A stretch of DNA of 64,000 bases from Paraflavisolibacter caeni (GTDB lineage Bacteria > Bacteroidota > Bacteroidia > Chitinophagales > Chitinophagaceae), in NCBI RefSeq assembly GCF_025628885.1, contig NZ_JAOTIF010000032.1, forward strand, positions 1-64,000, read 5' to 3'. Position 1 is the first letter of the stretch. Each line of letters begins with the position of its first letter. This document shows positions 54,816 to 63,781 of this stretch, piece by piece. The notes beneath the pieces were generated by a model, which saw only the letters and a program-made list of their open reading frames with translations, ran no database searches and was not told the origin of the DNA. The translations under genes and the position numbers were made by a program.

Positions 54816-55874
54816 ATGAAAAAGTTTATAGCTCTTCTTTTTTTGCCGCTACTTGCTTTATCTTCCAATGCCTGTTCTACTTTTTTATTGGCCAGGGATG
54901 GTAAATATTATTTTGGCCGTAATTATGATTGGGTCAGTGGCAATGGTATAGTGATGGTCAATGCGAGGGCAGTAAGAAAAACATCTTATAACCCGGATGG
55001 CGGAAAAGCAACCTCCTGGATATCCAAATATGGAAGCATCAGTTTTAACCAGTTCGGCAAAGACTTTCCTCATGGTGGGATGAATGAAAAAGGACTGGTT
55101 GTGGAATTAATGTGGCTCGTTGAAACAAAATACCCAAATACAGATGCCAGGTCTGAAATAAATGAGTTGCAATGGATTCAATACCAGCTGGACAATTGTG
55201 CTACTATTGATGAAGTGATTGCCACGGATAAAGTAATCCGCATCGGCAGAAATAATGCTGCTCCACTGCACTTCCTGGTTGCAGATGAAAATGGAAGAGC
55301 TGCAACAATTGAATTCATAAATGGGAAAATGGTTGCACATAAAGGAGATAAATTGCCCTATCCGGTGTTAACCAATACTATTTATGAAGATGCAGTGAGC
55401 AGGTTGAAAAATAAACCCGTCAACCAATGGACAAGCTTCGGTGACAATTCAGTTGATCGTTTCGCATCAGCATGCCAAATGATCCAACAATTTCAGCAGA
55501 CAAATAATAATACAGATCCGGTAGATTATTCCTTTTCAATTTTAAACAAAGTTGCCCAGGGTGATTATACTAAGTGGAGTATTGTATATGATATATCCGG
55601 TCGACAGGTTCATTTTGTCACTAACGGTAACCAACACCGGAAAAGCTTTTCTCTTGATGACTTTGATTTCTCTTGTAATAAAGCCCCATTAGCTTTAGCT
55701 ATGGGAAGTAGTGCCACCGGCCCGGTATCTAAATATTTTTCACCTCTTACTTTCAGTCAGAATAAAGCCGTTATTGAAAGATCCGCCTTGGAAAGTAAGA
55801 CCCATGTTCAGCTATCTGCTCCTACAATTGCAGGTATTGCTGATTACTACAATAGTGTGCTGTGTCTAAACTAA
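54816..55874 (+). CDS. Choloylglycine hydrolase / penicillin acylase family protein (Ntn hydrolase)
   Basis: 352 residues. The signal peptide ends SSNA and cleavage leaves Cys20 (NACSTFLLARDG) as the N-terminal nucleophile, the hallmark of this family of linear-amide hydrolases (conjugated bile acid hydrolase, penicillin V acylase, acylhomoserine lactone acylases). GKYYFGRNYDWVSG gives the conserved Arg and Asp; HGGMNEKGLVVELMW and LPYPVLTN follow. The product is exported or periplasmic. The substrate is unknown; no bile-related gene is near, so bile salts are not assumed. Divergent from tetR and possibly controlled by it through the shared operator. Confidence 0.88.
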   Translation: MKKFIALLFLPLLALSSNACSTFLLARDGKYYFGRNYDWVSGNGIVMVNARAVRKTSYNPDGGKATSWISKYGSISFNQFGKDFPHGGMNEKGLVVELMWLVETKYPNTDARSEINELQWIQYQLDNCATIDEVIATDKVIRIGRNNAAPLHFLVADENGRAATIEFINGKMVAHKGDKLPYPVLTNTIYEDAVSRLKNKPVNQWTSFGDNSVDRFASACQMIQQFQQTNNNTDPVDYSFSILNKVAQGDYTKWSIVYDISGRQVHFVTNGNQHRKSFSLDDFDFSCNKAPLALAMGSSATGPVSKYFSPLTFSQNKAVIERSALESKTHVQLSAPTIAGIADYYNSVLCLN

Positions 55875-55890
55875 GAGGAAAAACACCATT

Positions 55891-56727
55891 TTAAAATAGG
55901 GATGCCTGGACAGGCTGAATGCTGACATCTACCGTTTCCATCCTAAATGAAGCCGTTTTTGTACCCGTTATCGTATAAACTGGAGTTTCATTATAACGGG
56001 AAGCAACAATGATCTCTGTGTCATGAGCATGAGTGTTGAATAATTCCTGCACCAGCTCGGGACAATTATTCTCCTTTGACAGGTGGGAAAGAACCAGGTG
56101 ACTCATATATGCAGGCCTTTGGGCCAAAAAGAACTGAAGCGCTTGTCTGTTGGAAAGATGCCCTTTACCCCCGCGAATGCGGTTTTTCAAATAAATAGGA
56201 TAAGACCCTTTATCCAACATGCCCTCATCATAATTTGCCTCCAAAAATGCAGCATGACACCCCCTAAAATAAGTAGCCAGGTTTTCACAGGGTGAACCAA
56301 TATCAGTAAATACGCCCACATTAAGCCCATTATAGTTGACCACAAAACTATGAGGCTCTATAGCATCATGCAATTTTGGAAAGGTTGTCACAAGAAGTTC
56401 ACCTACTGCTATGGATTCATGTCCTTTGAAATAGTGGATCAAATGCGTTTCAATATGAAATCTGCATTGCCCGAATGTTTCTTTAGTGAAATATACAGGC
56501 AGGTTATATTTTTTAGCAAGCACTGGTATGCCACGAATGTGGTCAGAATGTTCATGCGATACAAAAATCGCCCTGACCTTTTTCATGGAGAGCCCAAGGC
56601 GCAGCATGCGCTTTTCTGTTTCGCGACAAGAAATACCCGCGTCCACAAGCACTGCATCGTGTTCGTTTCCAACGTAATAGCAATTTCCGTTACTCCCGGA
56701 GTTCAAAGATGTTATAAAAAGGGCCAT
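55891..56727 (-). CDS. MBL-fold metallo-hydrolase (YycJ/WalJ-like)
   Basis: 278 residues, cytosolic. The metallo-beta-lactamase metal motif is FVSHEHSDHIRG (HxHxDH), with further ligands in GVFTDIG and AFLEANYDEGML; the C-terminal His of the site is near LVLSHLSKENN. The opening LNSGSNGNCYYVGNEHDAVL is typical of the YycJ/WalJ subgroup, some members of which are 5'-3' exonucleases. The substrate is not certain. It converges on the CGH-family gene, stops 16 bp apart. Confidence 0.88.
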   Translation of the reverse strand: MALFITSLNSGSNGNCYYVGNEHDAVLVDAGISCRETEKRMLRLGLSMKKVRAIFVSHEHSDHIRGIPVLAKKYNLPVYFTKETFGQCRFHIETHLIHYFKGHESIAVGELLVTTFPKLHDAIEPHSFVVNYNGLNVGVFTDIGSPCENLATYFRGCHAAFLEANYDEGMLDKGSYPIYLKNRIRGGKGHLSNRQALQFFLAQRPAYMSHLVLSHLSKENNCPELVQELFNTHAHDTEIIVASRYNETPVYTITGTKTASFRMETVDVSIQPVQASLF

Positions 56728-56794
56728 GGACTTGCAAAGAAAATAGTTTTATGCGAAATTCCACCTTTGCATTTCTCCGCATGCTCACCTTATA

Positions 56795-57043
56795 TTAAAT
56801 ATTTAATATATTCATCCTTTCTAAATAAGGTCCCAACTCGTCAGTACTTTCAAAACTCCGGCTCCTTAAAATTTCATCACTATGTTTATCGAAAAATACT
56901 TCCACATAAAAATGATCCAGCTGGAATAGTAAGATACACGTATCATCAATATCTCTGTCTGTAAGGCATACCCCATTCAATAACAAGTTCCTGTATTGAA
57001 TATGTTGATTTAGAGAATTAAAATGTTGAAGCGTCATAAACAA
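56795..57043 (-). CDS. Small protein of unknown function
   Basis: 82 residues (or 80 from Met3), no signal peptide. It contains LTDRDIDDTCILLFQLDHFY followed by VEVFFDKHSDEILRSRSFES, and ends LGPYLERMNILNI: probably a mixed alpha/beta fold. The amino acid composition and coherent hydrophobic pattern suggest a genuine gene, but no family was recognised. It lies upstream of the MBL-fold gene on the same strand. Confidence 0.55.
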   Translation of the reverse strand: MFMTLQHFNSLNQHIQYRNLLLNGVCLTDRDIDDTCILLFQLDHFYVEVFFDKHSDEILRSRSFESTDELGPYLERMNILNI

Positions 57044-57188
57044 TGGTTTGGACTAATGAAATTCACAAAGCAAGTGCCAATACCTTAATGAAGAGTATAT
57101 AGGGAGGCCACCAAATTGAATCAATTAGATGCCTCGGAAGCCTTTGCATAACTTTCATATTTATCTTTACTCGCGTGAAACCAAAGAC

Positions 57189-58544
57189 ATGGATGTAAAA
57201 AACAATATATTAGAGACCATCGGAAATACACCCTTAGTTCGACTGAATAAGATTACTAAAGACCTGCCCTGCGATGTTTATGCTAAAGTGGAATATTTCA
57301 ATCCTGGTAACTCCATCAAAGATCGAATGGCGGTAAAAATGCTGGAAGTTGCAGAAAAGGATGGAAAACTAAAGCCAGGCGGAACCATCATTGAATGCAC
57401 TTCCGGCAATACAGGCATGGGATTGGCAATGGCTGCCGTTGTAAAAGGCTATAAATGCATTTTCACCACTACAGATAAACAATCTCAATCAAAAACAGAC
57501 ATTTTACGTGCATTGGGTGCTGAAGTTATTATTTGTCCAACAAATGTAGAACCCGAAGACCCACACAGTTATTACTCTGTCGCTGCAAGACTGGAAAAAG
57601 AAATTCCGAATTCCTTCCTCATGAACCAGTATGATAACCTTGCAAATAGACAGGCGCATTATGAAAGCACTGGACCAGAGATATGGAACCAAACAGATGG
57701 TAAGATCACCCACCTAGTTGTCACTGCAGGAACAGGCGGCACTGTTACGGGCACAGCAATGTACCTGAAAGAAAAAAATCCTGATATCCAAATATGGGCT
57801 ATTGATGTCTATGGTTCATTATTAACGAAATATTTCCGCACTGGTGAAGTAGACCTGAACGAAGTACACCCTTACGTTTCTGAGGGCTTTGGTGAAGACT
57901 TTGTTCCTCAGAATTATGACATGAGCGTTATTGACCATTTCGAACAGGTTACTGATAAAGACGGTGCGGTCATGACACGTAAACTGGCACGCGAAGAAGC
58001 CCTTTTTTGCGGTTACAGTGCCGGAAGTTGTATTCAGGGTTTACTGCAACTAAAAAGTAAGCTAAAGAAAGGTGATTTGGTTGTGTGCATATTACACGAT
58101 CATGGCAGCCGGTATGTTGCTAAAGTATATAATGACCAATGGATGGCTGAACGTGGCTATCTGGAAGTAAAGACATTCAAAGACATTGTAAGCGCACGGG
58201 GATTGCAACGCACGATAACAATAAGTAGTGACCAAACAGTCGCTGAAGCTGTGAATATGATGAAGCAGTTTGACATTGAACATATTCCCGTAACCGAAAA
58301 TGATGAACTAATCGGTGCCATTAGTGAAAATGGACTGTTTCAAAAAGTTTTTGATAATCCGGATATCAGGAATGAGAAAGTGAAAAATATATTAGAGCGT
58401 TCCTTTCCAATTGTATCTTATGATACAACCCTGGAAAAACTTAGAACCTTGATCAATAAAGAAAATGGCGCGGTACTCGCAAAGGATGAAACAGGCACTT
58501 TCCAAATTGTAACCAAATACGACATCATTCAAACTCTTGCTTAA
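57189..58544 (+). CDS. Cystathionine beta-synthase-like enzyme with CBS domains
   Basis: About 451 residues from the ATG at 57189 (MDVKNNILETIGNTPLVRLN); the frame extends 20 codons upstream from an ATG at 57129 with no family similarity. The PLP-dependent fold-type II domain has Lys44 in NSIKDRMA as the Schiff-base lysine, the substrate loop ECTSGNTGMG, and the phosphate loop TAGTGGTVTGT. The C-terminal 120 residues carry two CBS motifs (RTITISSDQTVAEAVNMMKQ; IVSYDTTLEKLRTLINKENG). The product condenses serine with homocysteine, or makes cysteine from O-acetylserine; the CBS domains favour the first. Confidence 0.9.
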   Translation: MDVKNNILETIGNTPLVRLNKITKDLPCDVYAKVEYFNPGNSIKDRMAVKMLEVAEKDGKLKPGGTIIECTSGNTGMGLAMAAVVKGYKCIFTTTDKQSQSKTDILRALGAEVIICPTNVEPEDPHSYYSVAARLEKEIPNSFLMNQYDNLANRQAHYESTGPEIWNQTDGKITHLVVTAGTGGTVTGTAMYLKEKNPDIQIWAIDVYGSLLTKYFRTGEVDLNEVHPYVSEGFGEDFVPQNYDMSVIDHFEQVTDKDGAVMTRKLAREEALFCGYSAGSCIQGLLQLKSKLKKGDLVVCILHDHGSRYVAKVYNDQWMAERGYLEVKTFKDIVSARGLQRTITISSDQTVAEAVNMMKQFDIEHIPVTENDELIGAISENGLFQKVFDNPDIRNEKVKNILERSFPIVSYDTTLEKLRTLINKENGAVLAKDETGTFQIVTKYDIIQTLA

Positions 58545-58697
58545 ACCAAAAACTATCCTTCAACCAGGCTTTTCTGGTACTGGTACTATTTGATGAAATT
58601 CAATCAGACTCAAAAAAAGAATCAATTATCTTCGCAATCGTAAAAAATAAAGAAATCAATTCTTTACGATTGTTAATCACTAAATTTTTCTATTAAC

Positions 58698-59765
58698 ATG
58701 AAAAAATACCGATCCGGTGTTTTATTTGGCGAAGAGTTGGAAGCGCTCTATAAAGATGCCAAAGAAAATGGGTTTGCACTCCCAGCAGTAAATACCATTG
58801 GCACCAATACGATTAACGCTACCCTGGAAACTGCAGCCAAAGTAAACTCTCCAGTAATTATTCAGTTCTCCAATGGCGGAGCACAATTCATTGCTGGTAA
58901 GGGTATGCCTAATGACCATCTGCAGGGCAATATTGCCGGCGGTATATCCGGAGCTTTACACATTCATAATGTTGCTAAATATTATGGCGTCCCTGTGGTG
59001 CTGCACACCGACCATGCTGCCAAAAAGTGGCTCCCCTGGATAAGTGGTCTGATCGATGCCGGGCAACAATTCTTTAAAGAAAAAGGACAGCCTTTGTTCT
59101 CTTCTCATATGTTGGACCTGTCAGAAGAACCCATTGAAGAAAACATTGAAACTTCAGTAGAATTCTATAAGCGCATGGCTCCAATGGGTATGGGTATTGA
59201 AATCGAACTGGGTGTGACTGGAGGTGAAGAAGATGGTGTGGATAATACGGGGATTGAGAACGAAAGACTATACACCCAACCGAAAGAAGTGGCTTATGCT
59301 TATGAGCACTTAAAGCAGGTAGGTAATCTCTTTACCATTGCTGCTGCTTTTGGTAACGTACATGGTGTGTACAGCCCGGGTAATGTGACGCTGAGACCTG
59401 ATATCTTAAAAAATAGCCAGGAGTATATCAAACAGCACTTTGGAACTAGTGAAAAGCCTGTGTTCTTTGTATTCCATGGTGGCAGCGGCTCTCCTCAGCA
59501 TCAGATTAGGGAAGCAATTAGCTACGGTGCTATCAAAATGAACATCGACACTGATTTACAATGGGCTTTCTGGGAAGGTATTTTGAACAACTATAAAAAG
59601 TATGAAGACTTCCTGCAAGGACAATTGGGTAATCCTGAAGGTGTTGACAAGCCAAACAAGAAACACTACGATCCCCGCATTTGGCTGCGCAAAGGTGAAG
59701 AGAACTTCGTAAAACGCCTGGAAGTTGCTTTTGAAGACCTGAACTGCGTCAACAGAAATGCCTGA
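58698..59765 (+). CDS. fbaA: Class II fructose-bisphosphate aldolase
   Basis: 355 residues; zinc-dependent cleavage of fructose 1,6-bisphosphate. The active site contains VVLHTDHAAKKWLPWI (zinc His and catalytic Asp), GIEIELGVTGGEEDGVDNTG, YTQPKEVAYAYEHLKQVG, HGVYSPGNVTLRPDIL, FVFHGGSGSPQHQI (zinc His) and GAIKMNIDTDLQWAFW. This is the E. coli/yeast class IIA form of expected length. It is followed by a strong terminator and then by a class I aldolase gene. Confidence 0.95.
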   Translation: MKKYRSGVLFGEELEALYKDAKENGFALPAVNTIGTNTINATLETAAKVNSPVIIQFSNGGAQFIAGKGMPNDHLQGNIAGGISGALHIHNVAKYYGVPVVLHTDHAAKKWLPWISGLIDAGQQFFKEKGQPLFSSHMLDLSEEPIEENIETSVEFYKRMAPMGMGIEIELGVTGGEEDGVDNTGIENERLYTQPKEVAYAYEHLKQVGNLFTIAAAFGNVHGVYSPGNVTLRPDILKNSQEYIKQHFGTSEKPVFFVFHGGSGSPQHQIREAISYGAIKMNIDTDLQWAFWEGILNNYKKYEDFLQGQLGNPEGVDKPNKKHYDPRIWLRKGEENFVKRLEVAFEDLNCVNRNA

Positions 59766-59783
59766 TATTTAAATATTTTTCAT

Positions 59784-59814
59784 AAAAAAACCGCTCACCT
59801 CGAGCGGTTTTTTT
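59784..59814 (+). terminator. Rho-independent terminator after fbaA
   Basis: A stem CCGCTC/GAGCGG extended by seven A-T pairs (13 bp in total) and a 5-nt loop, followed by TTTTTTT on the + strand. Nearly ideal intrinsic terminator. Confidence 0.93.
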
Positions 59815-59909
59815 ATGAATAGAATCGTTTATTGCTCGTCAATATTTCTTCCGTTTCACGATATTTTTATCTTTGGATATCATTTTATCTTTCTTAACCT
59901 TAACCAAGT

Positions 59910-60968
59910 ATGACAACAACAAGAACTATTGAACTTTTAGGTGAAAATGCAGAACACCTATTGCAACACACCTGCCGTACCATCCCGAAAGAAGACCTTC
60001 ATCTACCTTCTCCAACACATGTTGATGACATTTGGATCAACAGTAATCGCAACAACCAGGTGCTACGCTCATTCCAAAGTATTTTGAACCATGGCCGCCT
60101 GTCTGGCACAGGTTATTGTAGCATTTTTCCGGTAGACCAGGGTATTGAACATAGCGGAGGATCTGCCTTTGCTCCTAACCCAATATATTTCGATCCGGAA
60201 AATATCATCAAATTGGCCATAGAAGGGGGTTGTAATGCGGTAGCTTCAACCTATGGAGTTTTGGGTATTATGAGCCGGAAGTATGCTCATAAAATTCCAT
60301 TTGTGGTAAAGATCAACCACAATGAATTTCTAAGTTATCCCAATCGGTATGACCAAACACTTTTTGGGACAATAAAAAGTGCATGGAATATGGGCGCTGC
60401 CTCCATCGGTGCTACAATTTACTGGGGCGCACCAGAGAGTGCACGTCAGTTGAAAGAAATAGCTGAAGCTTTTGAATATGCTCATGAATTGGGAATGGTC
60501 ACCATATTATGGTGTTATACCCGTAATAACGCATTCAAGGTGGATGGAGTCGATTACCATACTTCTGCCGACTTAACAGGACAGGCAAACCATTTAGGTG
60601 TAACCCTTCAGGCTGACATTATCAAGCAAAAGATTCCTACAAACAACGGGGGGTACTTGGCCACCAAACACGGTAAAACACACAAACTGGTATATGAGAA
60701 ACTGACTTCTGACCATCCCATTGATCTGTGCCGTTACCAGGTATTAAACTGCTACAGCGGTAGAGTCGGTCTGATCAATAGTGGTGGGGAAAGTAAAGGC
60801 GCCAGTGATTTACAGGATGCCGTACAAACTGCTGTCATTAACAAACGCGCTGGTGGCATGGGTTTGATACTGGGACGCAAAGCCTTCCAAAGACCTTTTA
60901 ATGAGGGAGTTGAAATGCTCCAAGCTATTCAGGATGTTTACCTTGACGAAAGCATTACCATTGCATAA
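59910..60968 (+). CDS. fbaB: Class I fructose-bisphosphate aldolase (DhnA/FbaB type)
   Basis: 352 residues; Schiff-base aldolase of the archaeal-type DhnA family. Landmarks: [20 protein letters not shown] (phosphate-binding/substrate region), [53 protein letters not shown], and the phosphate site [12 protein letters not shown] near residue 290, then [20 protein letters not shown]. It is adjacent to a class II aldolase but separated from it by a terminator, so the two are probably expressed separately. Confidence 0.93.
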   Translation: MTTTRTIELLGENAEHLLQHTCRTIPKEDLHLPSPTHVDDIWINSNRNNQVLRSFQSILNHGRLSGTGYCSIFPVDQGIEHSGGSAFAPNPIYFDPENIIKLAIEGGCNAVASTYGVLGIMSRKYAHKIPFVVKINHNEFLSYPNRYDQTLFGTIKSAWNMGAASIGATIYWGAPESARQLKEIAEAFEYAHELGMVTILWCYTRNNAFKVDGVDYHTSADLTGQANHLGVTLQADIIKQKIPTNNGGYLATKHGKTHKLVYEKLTSDHPIDLCRYQVLNCYSGRVGLINSGGESKGASDLQDAVQTAVINKRAGGMGLILGRKAFQRPFNEGVEMLQAIQDVYLDESITIA

Positions 60969-60988
60969 ATTCACCAAAATCATCAATC

Positions 60989-61951
60989 ATGCTTGCTACT
61001 CGCCGCCATTTTATTAAAAATGTCACTGCACTCGCTACTGGTATCACAATTGCCCCACATTTACTTTCAAAGGAGTTATATAAGAACTCTTTTGAAATTT
61101 CCTTGGCCGAATGGTCTTTGCACAGGGCATTACAGGGCAACAAAATGTCAAACCTCGACTTCCCGGAGGTTGCAAAAAAACAATTTGGAATAAGTACAGT
61201 CGAATATGTCAATCAATTTTTTAAAGACAAGGCAAAGGACAATAATTACTTAAACCAATTGCTGCAGCGTTGTAAAGACAATGGGGTAAAAAACCACCTG
61301 ATTATGATTGATGGAGAGGGCGACTTAGGTGAAACAGAAAGCGGTAAACGGGCACAGGCAATTGAGAACCATTACAAATGGGTGGATGCTGCTAAATACC
61401 TGGGCTGTGCTACTATTCGGGTCAATGCCTACGGCGTAGGTTCCAGGGAAGAAGTACAAAAAGCTGCTATTGAGAGTTTAAGCAGACTTGGTGAATATGG
61501 CGAAAAAGTCGGCATCAACATTATTGTGGAAAATCATGGGAGTTATAGCTCTGATGGCCAATGGCTGGCTTCAGTCATGAAAGCTGTGAATAAAAAGAAT
61601 GTAGGCACACTTCCGGACTTTGGCAATTTCTGTGTGAAACGTGAAACTGGCGCATTGTATACAGGCAAATGTATTGAAGAGTATGATCGGTACAAGGGCG
61701 TGCAGGAAATGTTGCCCTATGCAAAAGGAAATAGCGCAAAAACCCACGACTTCGACGCCAACGGTAATTGTATTGAAACAGATTATACCAGGATGTTGCA
61801 AATCATTAAAGCCGCTGGATTCAATGGTTACATTGGTATCGAATACGAAGGTGCTCAATTAAGTGAAGAAGAAGGCATCCGCAAAACAAAAGCATTGTTG
61901 GAAAAAGTAGCAGCAACGATTGGTTACGGTATAAGAAATAAGGGTGCATAA
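60989..61951 (+). CDS. Tat-exported sugar isomerase/epimerase-like TIM barrel protein
   Basis: 320 residues. The start (LATRRHFIKNVTALATGITI) has the twin-arginine motif TRRHFIKN followed by a hydrophobic segment, so export by the Tat system is expected. The rest belongs to the xylose-isomerase-like TIM barrel superfamily: SLAEWSLHRALQGNKMSNLD, VNAYGVGSREEVQKAAIESL, INIIVENHGSYSSDGQWLAS with the metal Glu/His, and GTLPDFGNFC and GYIGIEYEGAQLSEEEGI near the end. A sugar isomerase, epimerase or endonuclease-IV-like role is possible; substrate unknown. 20 bp after the fbaB stop. Confidence 0.85.
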   Translation: MLATRRHFIKNVTALATGITIAPHLLSKELYKNSFEISLAEWSLHRALQGNKMSNLDFPEVAKKQFGISTVEYVNQFFKDKAKDNNYLNQLLQRCKDNGVKNHLIMIDGEGDLGETESGKRAQAIENHYKWVDAAKYLGCATIRVNAYGVGSREEVQKAAIESLSRLGEYGEKVGINIIVENHGSYSSDGQWLASVMKAVNKKNVGTLPDFGNFCVKRETGALYTGKCIEEYDRYKGVQEMLPYAKGNSAKTHDFDANGNCIETDYTRMLQIIKAAGFNGYIGIEYEGAQLSEEEGIRKTKALLEKVAATIGYGIRNKGA

Positions 61952-61983
61952 TATCACCCTTTCATTTTCGTCCAAATCCACGT

Positions 61984-62778
61984 TTAAATACTCGGCTTAC
62001 TCGGAAATTTTAACTGTGCATCTTTTAAATCATTGATCACCATTTCCTGGAGCTTCAATTTGACGTTTAAAAATTCATTTGCAGGCACCCATAAATTGAT
62101 CATAACCTTATAACCATCCAGCTCTACAGTCGAAACCCCAAATCTCGGGTTAGGATCTTTCAGGATAGCATCAATTTCATCTATCCTCTTTTGAATAATC
62201 GGTTTCACCGCATCGAATGAAATACCAAATCCAAACTTCATCTCTATATCTAATCGCCTCTTCCCTTCACGGCTTAAGTTTACGATCACCTCGTTCGACA
62301 ATTTGCTGTTGGGTATAACAACTGTTGTATTGGTATGTGTCCTGATTATAGTAAAAAATATCTGGATAGAACTTACTATTCCCTCATGGCCTTGGGCAAT
62401 AATGCTGTCGCCCACTTCAAATGGTTTTAGCAATAGGATCAATACGCCACTGGCAAAATTTTGTAGTGTGCCTGAAAGAGCAAGACCTGCAGCTACACCA
62501 AGTGCACCAATAATGGTAGTGAAAATGGAAAGCTGCAAACCTATCACCTGGATCATCGTAATAACCAGCAAAATATTCAATGCAGTGACCGTAAGACTTA
62601 CCAGGAAAGGCTGTAATGATGCGTCGAAATTACGCCTGAGCATATGCCTTGAAAGAGCCCCCTTCAATATTCTGATGAGCCATAAACCTATAAAAAATAC
62701 AACTATGGCGATGATCAACCTGGGACCAACATTCAGTATCCAACCATAAGCTTTGTCATAAAATTTTTCCCAATTCAT
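61984..62778 (-). CDS. MscS-type small-conductance mechanosensitive channel
   Basis: 264 residues. An N-terminal region with three membrane helices (LIIAIVVFFIGLWLIRILKG; VTALNILLVITMIQVIG; then the pore helix TIIGALGVAAGLALSGTLQN) and the beta domain starting at LLKPFEVGDSIIAQGHEGIV. The sequence FTIIRTHTNTTVVIPNSKLS is typical of the family. Released solutes during osmotic down-shock. Length equals the minimal MscS form. It converges on the Tat-protein gene. Confidence 0.92.
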   Translation of the reverse strand: MNWEKFYDKAYGWILNVGPRLIIAIVVFFIGLWLIRILKGALSRHMLRRNFDASLQPFLVSLTVTALNILLVITMIQVIGLQLSIFTTIIGALGVAAGLALSGTLQNFASGVLILLLKPFEVGDSIIAQGHEGIVSSIQIFFTIIRTHTNTTVVIPNSKLSNEVIVNLSREGKRRLDIEMKFGFGISFDAVKPIIQKRIDEIDAILKDPNPRFGVSTVELDGYKVMINLWVPANEFLNVKLKLQEMVINDLKDAQLKFPSKPSI

Positions 62779-62856
62779 AAAGGCTAAAATAAAACATCAA
62801 ATTTCATTGAGACATAAAATTTATGTAAATCTTTCAATCTCTTTTGGATAGGATAG

Positions 62857-62899
62857 ACAAAATTATGGGCGCTCCCAATTGAAGCGCCCATAATTTTGT
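62857..62899. terminator. Long hairpin terminator
   Basis: A 17-bp perfect stem (ACAAAATTATGGGCGCT with its complement at 62883-62899) with a 9-nt loop, downstream of the minus-strand barrel gene at 62969. The A/T ends of the stem give T-runs in both directions. Confidence 0.85.
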
Positions 62900-62968
62900 T
62901 CAATATGCATCATCAGCATTGATGATGCAGCGACCCTTTCCTCAACCCTGGTTAGAAAATTTAGTACA

Positions 62969-63742
62969 TTAATTGAAACTCAGAACAGCACCCACCTTCA
63001 TATCAATTTGGTTAATACGGCTGTTTAAAACTTTGGATACATGATGTTCATGTAGCTCATTGGTCGTAACATTCACAAATCTGACATTAAAATCCTTGGC
63101 ATTTTGTCCTGTTCCATCAGTATGCTCATGTTCCAGATGTTTAACATTCAGGTATTCTACATTACCACCAGTTAGATAATTAACAGAAAAATCAAACCAA
63201 AGCCTGTTTGATTTACTTTTCTTGAAGATACTATTAGCATTCATCCTTGCACCCGCACCACCACCTGCAGACCAGGTAGCATCCTTAAATACATTCTTAT
63301 TTTCTAGTGGCCGACAGTTACCCGACTCATTAGGATCAGGAATATAGATCTTTGTATAGAACTTACTCACCCCTGTTTTGACAGTGACATAAGGAATAAG
63401 GCCACCTTTTGACAAAAGATCATATGCAGCCACAAGGTGCCCATTAAATACATTACTGCTGAAATTCACCTTCACATCAGTGGTGGAACCATCCCTGAAT
63501 ACATAATGCTGATCCTCTTTCTTATGTGCATAAGTTCCCCAGCCAAACTGTACTCCAGTGCGCAGTTTTGGGGCACTATGAAACTTATATAAAACATCAA
63601 AGACAGCACTATGGGTAAGATTGATATTTTCTGCCAAACGGCCTACTGGAATGGCCATTGAATAACTATACCCTGTTTGAATTTGAGAATAGGAAATAAT
63701 GCCTGTAAATACAGGTAATAGAAGAATTAAAATTCGTTTCAT
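62969..63742 (-). CDS. Outer-membrane beta-barrel protein
   Basis: About 257 residues from the ATG at 63742, which gives a normal signal peptide (RILILLLPVFTGIISYSQ); an upstream ATG at 63781 would add 13 polar residues. Alternating strands follow (IQTGYSYSMAIPVGRLAENI, LRTGVQFGWGTYAHKKE, HLVAAYDLLSKGGLIPYV), with His-rich segments near the C-terminus (VKHLEHEHTDGTG and NELHEHHVSKV), which might bind metals. It ends INQIDMKVGAVLSFN as expected for the last barrel strand. Function unknown. Confidence 0.7.
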   Translation of the reverse strand: MKRILILLLPVFTGIISYSQIQTGYSYSMAIPVGRLAENINLTHSAVFDVLYKFHSAPKLRTGVQFGWGTYAHKKEDQHYVFRDGSTTDVKVNFSSNVFNGHLVAAYDLLSKGGLIPYVTVKTGVSKFYTKIYIPDPNESGNCRPLENKNVFKDATWSAGGGAGARMNANSIFKKSKSNRLWFDFSVNYLTGGNVEYLNVKHLEHEHTDGTGQNAKDFNVRFVNVTTNELHEHHVSKVLNSRINQIDMKVGAVLSFN

Positions 63743-63781
63743 AAACTGGCTTTGTTGGTTAAGGGAATATATAATAGACAA

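Noticed and set aside
54816-55874. Bile salt hydrolase
   Set aside because: The family also contains penicillin V acylases and N-acyl amidases, and nothing in the context points to bile acids.
56350-56964. 204-codon + strand frame opposite the MBL-fold gene
   Set aside because: The minus-strand MBL-fold protein has a complete metal motif and normal length, so the other frame is a shadow.
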